In this document: in pieces, positions 9,098-18,075 of the stretch
Numbering within the stretch: the first letter of the stretch is position 1
Layout of the letters: every line of letters begins with the position of its first letter
From: an uncultured Clostridia bacterium
GTDB taxonomy: Bacteria > Bacillota > Clostridia > TANB77 > CAG-508
NCBI GenBank assembly: GCA_934149005.1
Contig: CAKPDN010000011.1
Span: forward strand, 1-39,746
DNA length: 39,746 bases
Direction: 5' to 3'
Notes under the pieces: generated by a model
Databases searched by the model: none
What the model saw: the letters and a program-made list of their open reading frames with translations, nothing else
What the model was told of the DNA's origin: nothing
Position numbers and translations under genes: made by a program

Positions 9098-10382
9098 TGA
9101 ATATAAAAAATTTTTAATATTAATAGTAATATTAGCATTAATAGTTAGATTTATATATGTAATAAAAACACCATACACAGAAAAACAACATGACTTAGAT
9201 TTATCATATATATTAACTATATATGAAACAGGACATTTACCACAAAGTAATGAAGGACAATATTACCATCCGCCATTTCACCAAATTATTGGAGCAACAT
9301 TTTTAAAAATAGAAAATATTTTTGTAAATAATATAGAAGAAGACTTTGCAGGAGAAAGTCTGCAATTTTTAACACTAATATACTCAATGATAATATTATA
9401 TGTTATTTATAAAATAGCAAAAGAAATTAAATTAAAGAAAAAACATATATTATATGTAATGTTTATTACAGCATTTAATCCAACATTAATAATATTATCA
9501 GGAAGTTTAAATAATGATGAGCTATGTATAGTATTAATGATGTGGAGTATATTAAGACTTATAAAGTGGTATAAAAAATCAGATATAAAAAATACAGTGT
9601 TTTTAGCAATTACAACAGGACTAGCAGTAATGACTAAAACAAATGGAGCAATTGTAGCAGTTCCAATAATGTATATTTTCTTACTTAAGTTATATAAAGA
9701 ACTAAGAAAAACAGATAATAAGATTATAATCACAAAAAAATATTTATATTTATTTGTAATATTTGGAACAATATCATTGCCAATAGGATTATGGTATCAT
9801 GCTAGAAATTACATATTATTTAAACAACCAATACTATATATATTAGACACCAACAATCAAGATTTATATGTAGGTAACTATAGTCTGTTAGAAAGATTTT
9901 TACCATTCTCAAAAGAAATATTCCAAATGTACTGTAATGCTTTTGAAGATTATAATATAATAACATATTTAATAAAATGCTCATTATTCGGAGAATTTTC
10001 ATGGGGCAATGGAAAATTAAAATGTATATATTATACAATTGCAATAATCTTAAATATAATTTTGAGTATAATTTCATTATACTGTATAATAAAAAATACT
10101 CTAACAAAAAACAAAAGAAAAAAAGTATGGAAGAATATATTATTTTTATTATGGATAACAAATATAATAAGCTTCATTTCAATGAACTTAAAATTACCAT
10201 ATGGTTGTAGTATGGACTTTAGATATATAGTTCCTACAATTTTTATACAAGCAATATTTATATGTTTTGAATTAGAAAACATAATGAGAAAAAACAAGAA
10301 AAAAGGAAATATAATTTTTGCGTATATATTTGAACTTACATTAGTACTAATGTTATTTTCGGATATAATTATTTTAACATAA
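9084..10382 (+). CDS. GT-C fold membrane glycosyltransferase (PMT/ArnT-like)
   Basis: The 432-residue protein has one N-terminal helix, then a loop with D-L-D-L (residue 33 onward) and HPPFH, then about ten further helices. An acidic residue in the first outer loop followed by a H-P-P motif is the pattern of GT-C enzymes of the PMT_2/GT39/GT83 type, which use polyprenyl-phosphate sugars. GSLNNDELCIVLMM between helices is also common in that group. ATG 9084 overlaps the end of the FAD oxidoreductase and has AAAGGAG upstream. It ends the glycosylation cluster; polA begins 28 bases later with its own strong ribosome site. Donor and acceptor are unknown. Confidence 0.7.
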   Translation: MLKDNEYKKFLILIVILALIVRFIYVIKTPYTEKQHDLDLSYILTIYETGHLPQSNEGQYYHPPFHQIIGATFLKIENIFVNNIEEDFAGESLQFLTLIYSMIILYVIYKIAKEIKLKKKHILYVMFITAFNPTLIILSGSLNNDELCIVLMMWSILRLIKWYKKSDIKNTVFLAITTGLAVMTKTNGAIVAVPIMYIFLLKLYKELRKTDNKIIITKKYLYLFVIFGTISLPIGLWYHARNYILFKQPILYILDTNNQDLYVGNYSLLERFLPFSKEIFQMYCNAFEDYNIITYLIKCSLFGEFSWGNGKLKCIYYTIAIILNIILSIISLYCIIKNTLTKNKRKKVWKNILFLLWITNIISFISMNLKLPYGCSMDFRYIVPTIFIQAIFICFELENIMRKNKKKGNIIFAYIFELTLVLMLFSDIIILT

Positions 10383-10410
10383 GTGATACAAATTTTGAGG
10401 AGGAAAAAGA

Positions 10411-13164
10411 TTGAAAAAATTAGTCTTAATTGATGGAAACAGTATAATGAATAGAGCATTTTATGGAATAATGGGAAGTAAAGCACTAACAACAAAAGAT
10501 GGAAAATATACAAATGCAATATATGGATTTTTGGCAATATTGTTTAAAATAATAGAAGAAGAAAAACCAGAGTATTTAGGGGTATCCTTTGACCTAAAAG
10601 CACCAACTGCAAGACATGAATTATATAAAGAATATAAAGCAAATAGACATGGAATGCCAAATGAACTAGCAGAGCAAATGCCGATTATAAAAGATGTTTT
10701 AAGAGCAATGAACATAGATATAATAGAAAAAGAAGGTTATGAGGGAGATGACATAATAGGAACTTTATCAAGATATGGAGAAAAAAAAGGATTAGAAGTA
10801 ATAATACTTTCAGGAGATAGAGATACATTCCAATTAGCAACAGATAAAGTAAAAATACACATACCAAGAACCAAAGCAGGAAAAACAGAAACAGAAATTT
10901 ATGATAGAGAAAAAGTAAAAGAAGTTTATGGAATAGAACCTCAACAATTAATAGAAGTAAAAGGATTACAAGGAGATACATCTGACAATATACCAGGAGT
11001 ACCAGGAATAGGAGAAAAAACAGCATTAACTCTAATACAAAAATTTAAAACAATAAACAATTTATATAAACAATTAGAAGCAGGAGAATCAGGATTAAAA
11101 GGAAAACAAAAGGAAAACTTAGAACAAAATAAAGACTTAGCATTACTCTCAAGAACATTAGGAGAAATAAACACAACAGTTCCAATAGAAGATACTTTAG
11201 AAGAATTAAAAGTAGAAGAATGGAACAAGTCACAAGTACTAGAAATATTTAAAGAATTAAACTTTAAAAGATATATTGAAAGGTTTAATTTACTAGAAAA
11301 TGCTGAAGGGCAAAATTTAAACAACAATACAACAAAAAAAATAGAAGAATTATATAAAATCAAAAATAAATCAATAGAAGAAATAAAAAAAATCCTAGAA
11401 GAACAAAAAGAAATGATTTTTTATATAAACACTTCAAAAGATGAAAATCAAGAAAAAATTATAAAAGAAACAATAACAGGAATAGGAATCTTTAATTCAA
11501 ATTTAAATGAAACATATTATATAAATTTCAAAAACAATGAAGAACTTCAAAAACTAAAAGATATTTTTGAAGATAATGAAATATCAAAAATAGGAATAGA
11601 TTTAAGTAAAACATATATATTATTAAAACAAGAGAAAATTAATTTAAAAGGGATAAAAGCAGATATAAGTATAGCAGCATATATTTTGAATCCAACTAAT
11701 AATAAGTTAAAATTAGAAGACTTAGCAGAACAATATTTAGAGATAAATGTAAATGAAATATTAGAAGAAAATGAAGAAAACATTAAACAAGAACAAATAA
11801 ATCTATTTGAAGAACTCAATAAAATAAATAATACAGAAAAGAATTTAGAAAAAAACAAAAAAGAAGAAAAAAAATGTACATTATATTCATATTTAATATA
11901 TAAAATACAAGAAATAATGAAAAAACAACTTGAAGAAATAAATGCAATAGAATTATTTAATAATATAGACATGCCAACGGTAGAAGTATTAGCAGACATG
12001 CAATGGAACGGAATGTATGCAGATGAAAAAGAATTAAACAATTTTGGAAATAAACTAAAAGAACAATTAGAGAGAAAAACAAAAATTATATATGAAATGG
12101 CAGGAGAAGAATTTAATATAAATTCCACAAAACAATTAGGAGAAATATTATTTGAAAAAATGAAATTACCTGTTGTAAAGAAAACCAAAAGTGGATACTC
12201 AACAGATGTAGATGTACTAGAAAAACTAAAGCCAGAAGACCCAATAATTACAGAAATACTAGAATATAGGCAATTAATGAAGTTGAACTCAACATATGTA
12301 GAAGGATTAAAGCCATATATAAACCCAAAAACAAAAAGAATACACTCATTTTTTCATCAAACCATAACAGCAACAGGAAGAATAAGTTCAACAGAACCAA
12401 ATTTACAAAACATACCAACAAGATTTGAACTTGGTAAGCAAGTAAGAAAAATATTCAAACCAGAAGAAGGAAAAGTATATATAGATGCAGACTACTCACA
12501 AATAGAATTAAGAGTATTAGCACATATGTCAGAAGACAAACACATGATAGAAGCATTTAAAGAAGGCCAAGACATCCATAAACAAGCAGCATCAAAAGTA
12601 TTTAAAACACCAATAGAAGAAGTAACAAAAGAACAAAGAAGTAATGCAAAAGCAGTAAACTTTGGAATAGTATATGGAATAAGTGACTTCGGACTTGGGG
12701 AACAATTAGGAATATCAAGGAAACAAGCAAAAAAATATATAGAAGAATATTTAGCAGAATATGAAGGTATAAAAAAATTTATGGACAATACAACAGAAAA
12801 AGCAAAAGAAACAGGATATGTAGAAACGCTATTTAATAGAAGAAGATATATACCAGAATTAAAATCAAATAATTACATGGTAAGACAATTTGGAGCAAGA
12901 GCAGCAATGAACACACCTATACAAGGAACAGCAGCAGATATTATGAAGATTGCTATGATAAATGTGTATAGAAAATTAGTTGAAAACAGATTAGAGGCTA
13001 AAATAGTTTTACAGGTTCATGATGAGATGATGATAGAAGCTCCATTATATGAGGCTGAGAAGGTTAAAAATATTATAAAAAAAGAAATGGAAAGTGCAAT
13101 TCAGTTAAAAGTTCCTTTGATAGCAGAAGTTTCAGAAGCTGAAAACTGGTATGAATGCAAATAA
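10411..13164 (+). CDS. polA: DNA polymerase I
   Basis: A 917-residue family A polymerase for Okazaki fragment processing and repair. The N-terminal 5' nuclease domain (about 1-295) has GDRDTFQLA and the helix-hairpin-helix PGVPGIGEKTA. The middle 3'-5' exonuclease-like domain (about 320-480) lacks the acidic motifs: DxE is replaced near FYINTSKDE and the second motif reads GIDLSKTY, so proofreading is probably lost, as in many Gram-positive PolI. The polymerase domain has motif A DADYSQIELR (D694), motif B KAVNFGIVYG, and motif C QVHDEMM (D871, E872). The start is TTG with GAGGAGG seven bases upstream. Codon usage changes sharply near 12950, inside the gene. Confidence 0.97.
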   Translation: MKKLVLIDGNSIMNRAFYGIMGSKALTTKDGKYTNAIYGFLAILFKIIEEEKPEYLGVSFDLKAPTARHELYKEYKANRHGMPNELAEQMPIIKDVLRAMNIDIIEKEGYEGDDIIGTLSRYGEKKGLEVIILSGDRDTFQLATDKVKIHIPRTKAGKTETEIYDREKVKEVYGIEPQQLIEVKGLQGDTSDNIPGVPGIGEKTALTLIQKFKTINNLYKQLEAGESGLKGKQKENLEQNKDLALLSRTLGEINTTVPIEDTLEELKVEEWNKSQVLEIFKELNFKRYIERFNLLENAEGQNLNNNTTKKIEELYKIKNKSIEEIKKILEEQKEMIFYINTSKDENQEKIIKETITGIGIFNSNLNETYYINFKNNEELQKLKDIFEDNEISKIGIDLSKTYILLKQEKINLKGIKADISIAAYILNPTNNKLKLEDLAEQYLEINVNEILEENEENIKQEQINLFEELNKINNTEKNLEKNKKEEKKCTLYSYLIYKIQEIMKKQLEEINAIELFNNIDMPTVEVLADMQWNGMYADEKELNNFGNKLKEQLERKTKIIYEMAGEEFNINSTKQLGEILFEKMKLPVVKKTKSGYSTDVDVLEKLKPEDPIITEILEYRQLMKLNSTYVEGLKPYINPKTKRIHSFFHQTITATGRISSTEPNLQNIPTRFELGKQVRKIFKPEEGKVYIDADYSQIELRVLAHMSEDKHMIEAFKEGQDIHKQAASKVFKTPIEEVTKEQRSNAKAVNFGIVYGISDFGLGEQLGISRKQAKKYIEEYLAEYEGIKKFMDNTTEKAKETGYVETLFNRRRYIPELKSNNYMVRQFGARAAMNTPIQGTAADIMKIAMINVYRKLVENRLEAKIVLQVHDEMMIEAPLYEAEKVKNIIKKEMESAIQLKVPLIAEVSEAENWYECK

Positions 13165-13213
13165 TGTCCCATGGGGACGGTTCTCTTGGGACATTTTTGT
13201 CCCATTGGGGACA
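13165..13213 (+). repeat. REP element, inverted identical copy of 32891-32939
   Basis: A 49-base element made of two dyads, each opening TGTCCCAT and closing GGGACA (13165-13193 and 13198-13213), joined by a short T tract. It begins at the base after the polA stop codon. The same 49 bases occur in reverse orientation at 32891-32939, next to a REP-associated transposase gene. The CGG within it (13178-13180) is noncoding. Confidence 0.9.
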
Positions 13214-13249
13214 GAGTTTAAGATAAAAAAGAGAAGGGAGTAGAGAAAA

Positions 13250-13828
13250 ATAGTTATTATAAGTAAGAAAAAATTAATCATATTAACGATAATAGTTATT
13301 GCTTTTATAATAATAGCTATTATAGATATTCCAACAAAAATACAAAAGAAAATTTATAAAAAAGAATATATAGAATATGTATCTAAATATTCTAAAGAAT
13401 ATAATGTAGATGAAAATTTAATTTATGCAGTTATAAAAGTTGAAAGTAATTTTAAAACTAGTGCAAAATCTAGCAAAAATGCAATAGGATTAATGCAATT
13501 GATGGAGGATACTGCAAAGGAAATTAGCAAAAAAATAAATTTAAATTTAACTAGTGAAGAGCTAAAAGATAAATTACAAGAAGCGGATTTAAACATAAAT
13601 TTAGGAACAAAATATCTATCAATATTAATAGAAAAGTATCAAAATATAGAGATAGCAGTAACTGCATATAATGCTGGAATTGGAACTGTTGATAATTGGA
13701 TAGAAAAAGGAATAATAAAAGCAGATGGCTCTGATATTGAAAATATACCATATAAAGAAACGAATAATTATGTGAGAAAAATTTTGAGAGATTATAAAAT
13801 TTATAATGAAAAAATACTAGACAAATAA
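13250..13828 (+). CDS. Membrane-anchored lytic transglycosylase (SLT domain), non-canonical start
   Basis: The frame encodes an N-terminal membrane helix (KKKLIILTIIVIAFIIIAII) and a complete SLT goose-lysozyme-like domain: VESNF with catalytic E65, GLMQLM, and AYNAGIGTVDNW. These enzymes cleave peptidoglycan between MurNAc and GlcNAc, leaving 1,6-anhydro ends. An in-frame TAG at 13241-13243 limits the gene, and no ATG, GTG or TTG lies between it and the conserved helix. AAGGGAG (13234-13240) is placed to initiate at ATA 13250 (9-base gap); ATT 13256 is the other choice. The protein would be 192 residues. A start-codon mutation or base error is possible, but the domain itself is intact. Confidence 0.75.
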   Translation: MVIISKKKLIILTIIVIAFIIIAIIDIPTKIQKKIYKKEYIEYVSKYSKEYNVDENLIYAVIKVESNFKTSAKSSKNAIGLMQLMEDTAKEISKKINLNLTSEELKDKLQEADLNINLGTKYLSILIEKYQNIEIAVTAYNAGIGTVDNWIEKGIIKADGSDIENIPYKETNNYVRKILRDYKIYNEKILDK

Positions 13829-13894
13829 CGAAAATTGCAATAAAATAGTATAGAAATTTATATTGCAATGACAAAAAGCGAAGGGAGAAAACAT

Positions 13895-15121
13895 ATGATA
13901 TTGGAACAATTAATTTTTACCATACTTGCATTTGGATTATTTGTCTATATTTTTTTTAAAATGATACAAAAAAATGACACAAATTATATAACGATATTAA
14001 TAATGCAAGCAATAGGAATAGCTTTAAATTTTGTAGCAGTATTATCAAAAAAAGAATTAGGAGCATTTTTAACAATAATAAAATATATATTTGGAATTTT
14101 AATTCCAATAGCTATAATGTTTATAGAAAAAAGAGGAATTCCATTAATTCAAGTTCTAAATGTAGCAAAAGCAAAAATGTATTTAAAAGCTGGAAACAAC
14201 AAAAAGGCGAAAGAACAATTAATAAATTTAGTGACCAAATATCCAGAAAATTATATAGGACATAAAATGTTGGCGGAAATATATGAATTAGAAGGCGGAA
14301 TGAGAAAAGCAATAGATGAATATGTACAAGCAATAGATATAAATAAAAAAGATTATGATTCATACTATAAAATTGCAGAATTATTAAACAATTTAGAAAA
14401 ATCTGATGAAGCATCAGAAATGTTATTTAGTTTATTAAATAAAAAGCCAGATTATTATAAAGCAACAGAATTATTAGGAGACATATTGTTAACAAAAGAA
14501 ATGTACAAAGAAGCAGTTAATGTATATCAAGATGCACTAAAATATAATCCATTAAGTTTTGATATAAATTATAATTTAGGAATAGCATACACAATGTTGA
14601 ACGATTTTCAAAATGCAAAAATATGTTATGAAAGAGCAGCAGATATAAACTCTTTATCATATAATTCAAAATATTCTCTTGCAGAAATTGCATTAATATA
14701 TAAAGAATTAGAAGAAGCAGAAAAATATTTTATGGAAGCAGTAGAAGATGAAGAACTATCAGCTGACAGTTATTATGAACTTTCAAAAATAGCAATAATA
14801 AGGGGAGAAAAAGATAAAGCAATACAATATGCTAATATTGCAATAGATATTGACTCATCAAAAGTTGTTCCAAAAATAAAAAAAGACCCGCTATTTATAC
14901 CTATAATGGCCAGAATCTCTATACCATTTAATATAGAGAATTTAGATGAAAAAGAAAATAAATTAGAACAAAAAGAATTAAAGGCCAAAGAACATTTGGA
15001 AGATATGTTTGAAATAACTAGAAATCTAAGTTATGATGATATAAAACTTTTAAAAAATAGCAAAAGTAGCAGACAACGAAATATAGAAGAAAATCAAAAT
15101 CAAAAAGAAATAGAAAATTAA
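13895..15121 (+). CDS. Membrane-anchored tetratricopeptide repeat protein
   Basis: I start at ATG 13895 because AAGGGAG lies about 8 bases upstream; an earlier in-frame ATG at 13868 has no such site. The 408-residue protein has two or three N-terminal membrane helices (about 1-85, ending near IPIAIMFIEKRGIP), then roughly seven TPR units (about 100-330) in a cytoplasmic or outer domain, for example NPLSFDINYNLGIAYTMLND. A charged, coiled-coil-like tail follows. TPR arrays mediate protein-protein contacts; the partner is unknown. Neighbours (transglycosylase, dpaA, uppP) suggest an envelope or sporulation setting only by location. Confidence 0.75.
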   Translation: MILEQLIFTILAFGLFVYIFFKMIQKNDTNYITILIMQAIGIALNFVAVLSKKELGAFLTIIKYIFGILIPIAIMFIEKRGIPLIQVLNVAKAKMYLKAGNNKKAKEQLINLVTKYPENYIGHKMLAEIYELEGGMRKAIDEYVQAIDINKKDYDSYYKIAELLNNLEKSDEASEMLFSLLNKKPDYYKATELLGDILLTKEMYKEAVNVYQDALKYNPLSFDINYNLGIAYTMLNDFQNAKICYERAADINSLSYNSKYSLAEIALIYKELEEAEKYFMEAVEDEELSADSYYELSKIAIIRGEKDKAIQYANIAIDIDSSKVVPKIKKDPLFIPIMARISIPFNIENLDEKENKLEQKELKAKEHLEDMFEITRNLSYDDIKLLKNSKSSRQRNIEENQNQKEIEN

Positions 15122-15207
15122 TATTTTAAAATCAAATTAATTATTCATAAAAAAACCAAAAGTAAGTATAATAATAATAAAATTATAATTATAGAAAGAG
15201 GGATTTT

Positions 15208-16086
15208 ATGAGTACAAATTTTACAGTTGTAGGTGGAGATTTAAGAATAATAAAACTTGCAAAAATGCTTGCAATGGATGGAAATAAAGTATATGCATAT
15301 GGAATAGAAAAAGCAGAAGAAGTAAAGGAAAGTAAAAATATAATAATGTGCGAAAAGCTAAATGATGCAGTGAAAAATTCAGAAATAATTATAGGGCCAA
15401 TACCATTTTCAAGTAATGGAAAAGAAATAAATGCACCATTTAGTGATAAACAAATATCAATTAGGGAATTAATGCATGTAATAAATGCAAAAATATTAAT
15501 TGCAGGGAGCATAACACCAGAAGTATATGATTTAGCAAATGATGAATATATAGAAATAATAGATATAATGAAAAGAGAAGAATTAGCAGTTTTAAATACA
15601 ATATCAACAGCAGAAGGAACAATAGAAATTATAATTGCAAATACTAACAAAATAATACATGGTAGTAAAATATTAATTTTAGGATTTGGAAGAATAGGAA
15701 AAGTATTAGCAAGAAAATTATCAGGACTTTCTGCAAAAGTAACATGTGCAGCAAGAAAAGATGAAGATCTAGCCTGGATAAAAGCTTATGGACATATGGA
15801 AACAAATATAAATACAATGGGAGAAAATTTATCAGAATATGACATTATTATAAATACAGTTCCAAATTTAATTTTAAATGAAGAAAAAATTAAATATGTT
15901 AAAGATGATTGCTTATTAGTAGATTTAGCATCAAATCCAGGAGGAATAGACAAAAGAGCAGCTAAAGATAAAAATTTAAAATTAATATGGGCATTAGCTT
16001 TACCAGGAAAAGTTGCACCTGTAACTACAGCGGAATTTATTAAAGATACAATTTATAATATTTTAAAAGAGATATATAAGAAATAA
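15208..16086 (+). CDS. dpaA: Dipicolinate synthase subunit A
   Basis: The 292-residue protein matches DpaA/SpoVFA, which with DpaB makes dipicolinic acid from dihydrodipicolinate in the mother cell during sporulation. The N-terminal domain opens with VVGGDLRIIKLAKML and includes INAPFSDKQISI; the second, Rossmann domain has LILGFGRIGKVLARKL (G-x-G-x-x-G) for NAD(P). The C-terminal WALALPGKVAPVTTAEF is the usual family ending. AAAGAGGG precedes ATG 15208. No dpaB follows: the next gene is uppP. This is the clearest sign in the window that the host forms spores. Confidence 0.88.
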   Translation: MSTNFTVVGGDLRIIKLAKMLAMDGNKVYAYGIEKAEEVKESKNIIMCEKLNDAVKNSEIIIGPIPFSSNGKEINAPFSDKQISIRELMHVINAKILIAGSITPEVYDLANDEYIEIIDIMKREELAVLNTISTAEGTIEIIIANTNKIIHGSKILILGFGRIGKVLARKLSGLSAKVTCAARKDEDLAWIKAYGHMETNINTMGENLSEYDIIINTVPNLILNEEKIKYVKDDCLLVDLASNPGGIDKRAAKDKNLKLIWALALPGKVAPVTTAEFIKDTIYNILKEIYKK

Positions 16087-16156
16087 TTATTGATCTTTGA
16101 CTAAAAAGTAGTTATATTAAATATTAAAAATAAAAAAGAAAGAAGGAAAAGAAAAA

Positions 16157-16991
16157 ATGAATGAAATTTTACAAGCATTAATTTTAGGAATAGTACAAGG
16201 ATTAACAGAATTATTACCAATATCAAGTTCTGCACACTTAAATTTATTCCCATGGGTATTTGGATGGGAAGAAATAAGTGCATCATTTGATGTTGCACTA
16301 CATATAGGAACATTATTTGCAATAGTTTTATTCTTCTTTAAAGATTGGATAGAATTAATAAAAGGTGGATACAAACAAGTTGTAAAAAAAGAAAAAACAA
16401 CCGAACGGAAAAATATTTTGGTACATAGTAATTTCAACTATTCCAACAGGAATATTATGTTTGATTTTAGATAAAATATCAGAAAAAATAATAGAAAAAA
16501 TGGCTATCAGTTTCAGTGTTGAAGAAAAAATTATAGAAATGTTTTTAATAGCATTTGCTTTAATTATAATGGGTATAATTTTATATATAGTAGATAAAAA
16601 ATCAAAATCAAAAGTTGAATATAAAGATATTACATTAAAACAATCACTATTAATTTCTATGTCACAAGCAATAGCAGCAGCTTTTCCTGGTGTATCAAGA
16701 TCAGGGATTACTATGACAGTAGGAAGAAGAATGGGATTAAAAAGAGAATCTGTTGCAAAATATTCATTTTTATTATCAACTCCAATAGTTGCAGCAGCAG
16801 CTTTATATGAACTTAAACATTTTACTTTTAATATTCCATTTGTAATTGGAGTTTTAGCAAGTTTTATAGTTGGTGTAATAGTTATTAAATTTTTACTAGA
16901 ATATTTGAAAAAAGGAAGCTTTAAAGGGTTTGCAATATATAGAGTTATTTTAGGATTATTTATTATTGGATTATGCATAATAAGATTATAA
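16157..16991 (+). CDS. uppP: Undecaprenyl-diphosphatase, interrupted by a +1 shift at CGG
   Basis: UppP (BacA) dephosphorylates undecaprenyl pyrophosphate at the membrane to recycle the carrier for peptidoglycan and other glycans; overproduction gives bacitracin resistance. The first frame (from ATG 16157) has the active-site segment TELLPISSSAHL; the second frame (to 16991) has PGVSRSGITMTVGRR. In-frame CGG at 16406-16408 joins them: skipping the C gives GGA (Gly84), then KIFWY, restoring a 277-residue protein of normal length with all family motifs. Without the shift translation stops at 16472-16474 after about 105 residues. The gene is either recoded, mis-sequenced or freshly broken; the conserved second half argues against an old pseudogene. 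Confidence 0.88.
16406..16408 (+). other. CGG +1 frameshift site in uppP
   Basis: The context is GAA CGG AAA. Dropping C16406 gives GAA GGA AAA and restores the UppP frame. The zero frame ends 22 codons later. Confidence 0.85.
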
Positions 16992-17009
16992 AAAGAGGAA
17001 TTAGGAATA

Positions 17010-17036
17010 TTTTAATAAGGACAATTCTTATTAAAA
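17010..17036 (+). terminator. AT-rich hairpin after uppP
   Basis: TTTTAATAAG (17010-17019) and CTTATTAAAA (17027-17036) are perfect inverted arms with a 7-base loop. A T-run begins about 15 bases later, so termination may be inefficient. Confidence 0.5.
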
Positions 17037-17263
17037 ATGTCCCTAAAGCTTTTTTATTTTATTGCATTTTTCATTTTGTTCTATTGTAGAAATTTACTTA
17101 ATGTTTTTATCTTTTCTTTTAATCCCTTTTGCTTATTTGCATAGTCTGTATAAAAGTTAGAAAGCATTTTATCTCACACTCTATGTAAAAATGATAGATG
17201 CATAATGTACTGTAAATTGCAATCATTTTTTATGTAAACATCAAGAAAATACTTGAATTTAAG

Positions 17264-17292
17264 TTGAAAAAGATAAATATATTTGATATAAT
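17264..17292 (+). promoter_or_regulatory. Sigma-A-type promoter of the amidotransferase gene
   Basis: TTGAAA (17264-17269) and TATAAT (17287-17292) are exactly 17 bases apart, about 100 bases before the start codon at 17391. Confidence 0.7.
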
Positions 17293-17390
17293 TTGCATAT
17301 CTAAATAAAAAATAAATCATTATTTGAGCACGAAAATTGTAAAATATATAAATATGGGTTTTAACAGCTATATGAAAAAAAGGAGTAAAT

Positions 17391-17999
17391 ATGAAAACAA
17401 TTGGAATAATTTTGAGAGATTACGAAACAAAAAATACTGGAATAGTATATGGAGTTAGAAGTTATCTTATTGAAAAATTAAAAAAATATAATGTTTCTAT
17501 CATGTGCATACCATTTGATTTTAAAAATTATTTAGAGATGGATACTTCTTTAATTGAAAAATGTGATGGCATTATATTACCAGGTGGAAAAGTCAGTCAT
17601 GAATTAGATTTTAAAATAGTAAAATATCTATACAATACGGATAAGCCAACTTTGGGAATATGCTTAGGAATGCAACTTATGGGCAAGGCATTTAATAATA
17701 ATATTACTATACCAATTCATAATCACCAAAATGGAGGTAATTATTCTCATTTTATAAAAATTGATAAAGATACATTGCTTTATGATATAATAGGAAAAGA
17801 AAGTATAGAGGTAAATTCTCTTCATTCATTTTGTATTCCAGATACTAAATTAAATGTATCTGCTCGTAGTGATGATGCAATAATTGAAGCAATTGAAGAT
17901 AAAAGAAAGAAATTTTTTTTAGGTGTACAATGGCATCCAGAACTATTAGATGATAAAAATACTGATAAATTATTTAACTATTTTATTAGCAAATTATAA
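17391..17999 (+). CDS. Class I glutamine amidotransferase-like (peptidase C26) protein
   Basis: The 202-residue protein has the triad of class I amidotransferases and gamma-glutamyl hydrolases: GICLGMQ (nucleophile C91) and QWHPE (H182, E184), plus the oxyanion segment ILPGGKVSHE. Standing alone, without a synthase domain, it fits family C26 (gamma-glutamyl-GABA hydrolase or related), which cleaves gamma-glutamyl amide bonds. The substrate is unknown. ATG follows AAAAGGAG. An MFS transporter starts 76 bases downstream on the same strand, so import or export of the substrate or product is possible. Confidence 0.75.
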   Translation: MKTIGIILRDYETKNTGIVYGVRSYLIEKLKKYNVSIMCIPFDFKNYLEMDTSLIEKCDGIILPGGKVSHELDFKIVKYLYNTDKPTLGICLGMQLMGKAFNNNITIPIHNHQNGGNYSHFIKIDKDTLLYDIIGKESIEVNSLHSFCIPDTKLNVSARSDDAIIEAIEDKRKKFFLGVQWHPELLDDKNTDKLFNYFISKL

Positions 18000-18075
18000 A
18001 AAAAGTATAGAATGATATAGTGGAAAAAAATGAAATTTATTATGAAATAATCATTCATAGCAAAGAAGGTGTTAT

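Larger units (their letters stand above)
16992..17390. other. Intergenic region with terminator and promoter
   Basis: It holds an AT-rich hairpin at 17010-17036 and a strong promoter at 17264-17292. A 28-codon minus-strand frame at 17081-17167 (MLSNFYTDYANKQKGLKEKI and on) has no ribosome site and is probably chance or a remnant. Nothing else was recognised. Confidence 0.55.

Noticed and set aside
13868..13894. ATG 13868 as the start of the TPR protein
   Set aside because: It has no ribosome site; AAGGGAG inside the extension fits ATG 13895.
16157..16991. Treating uppP, radA and pyrG as ordinary pseudogenes
   Set aside because: Each has only single-base shifts of one kind, all motifs are intact on both sides, and pyrG is normally essential.
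17081..17167. Minus-strand 28-codon ORF (MLSNFYTDYANKQKGLKEKI and on)
   Set aside because: No ribosome site and no recognisable family; probably chance or a fragment in a long intergenic region.
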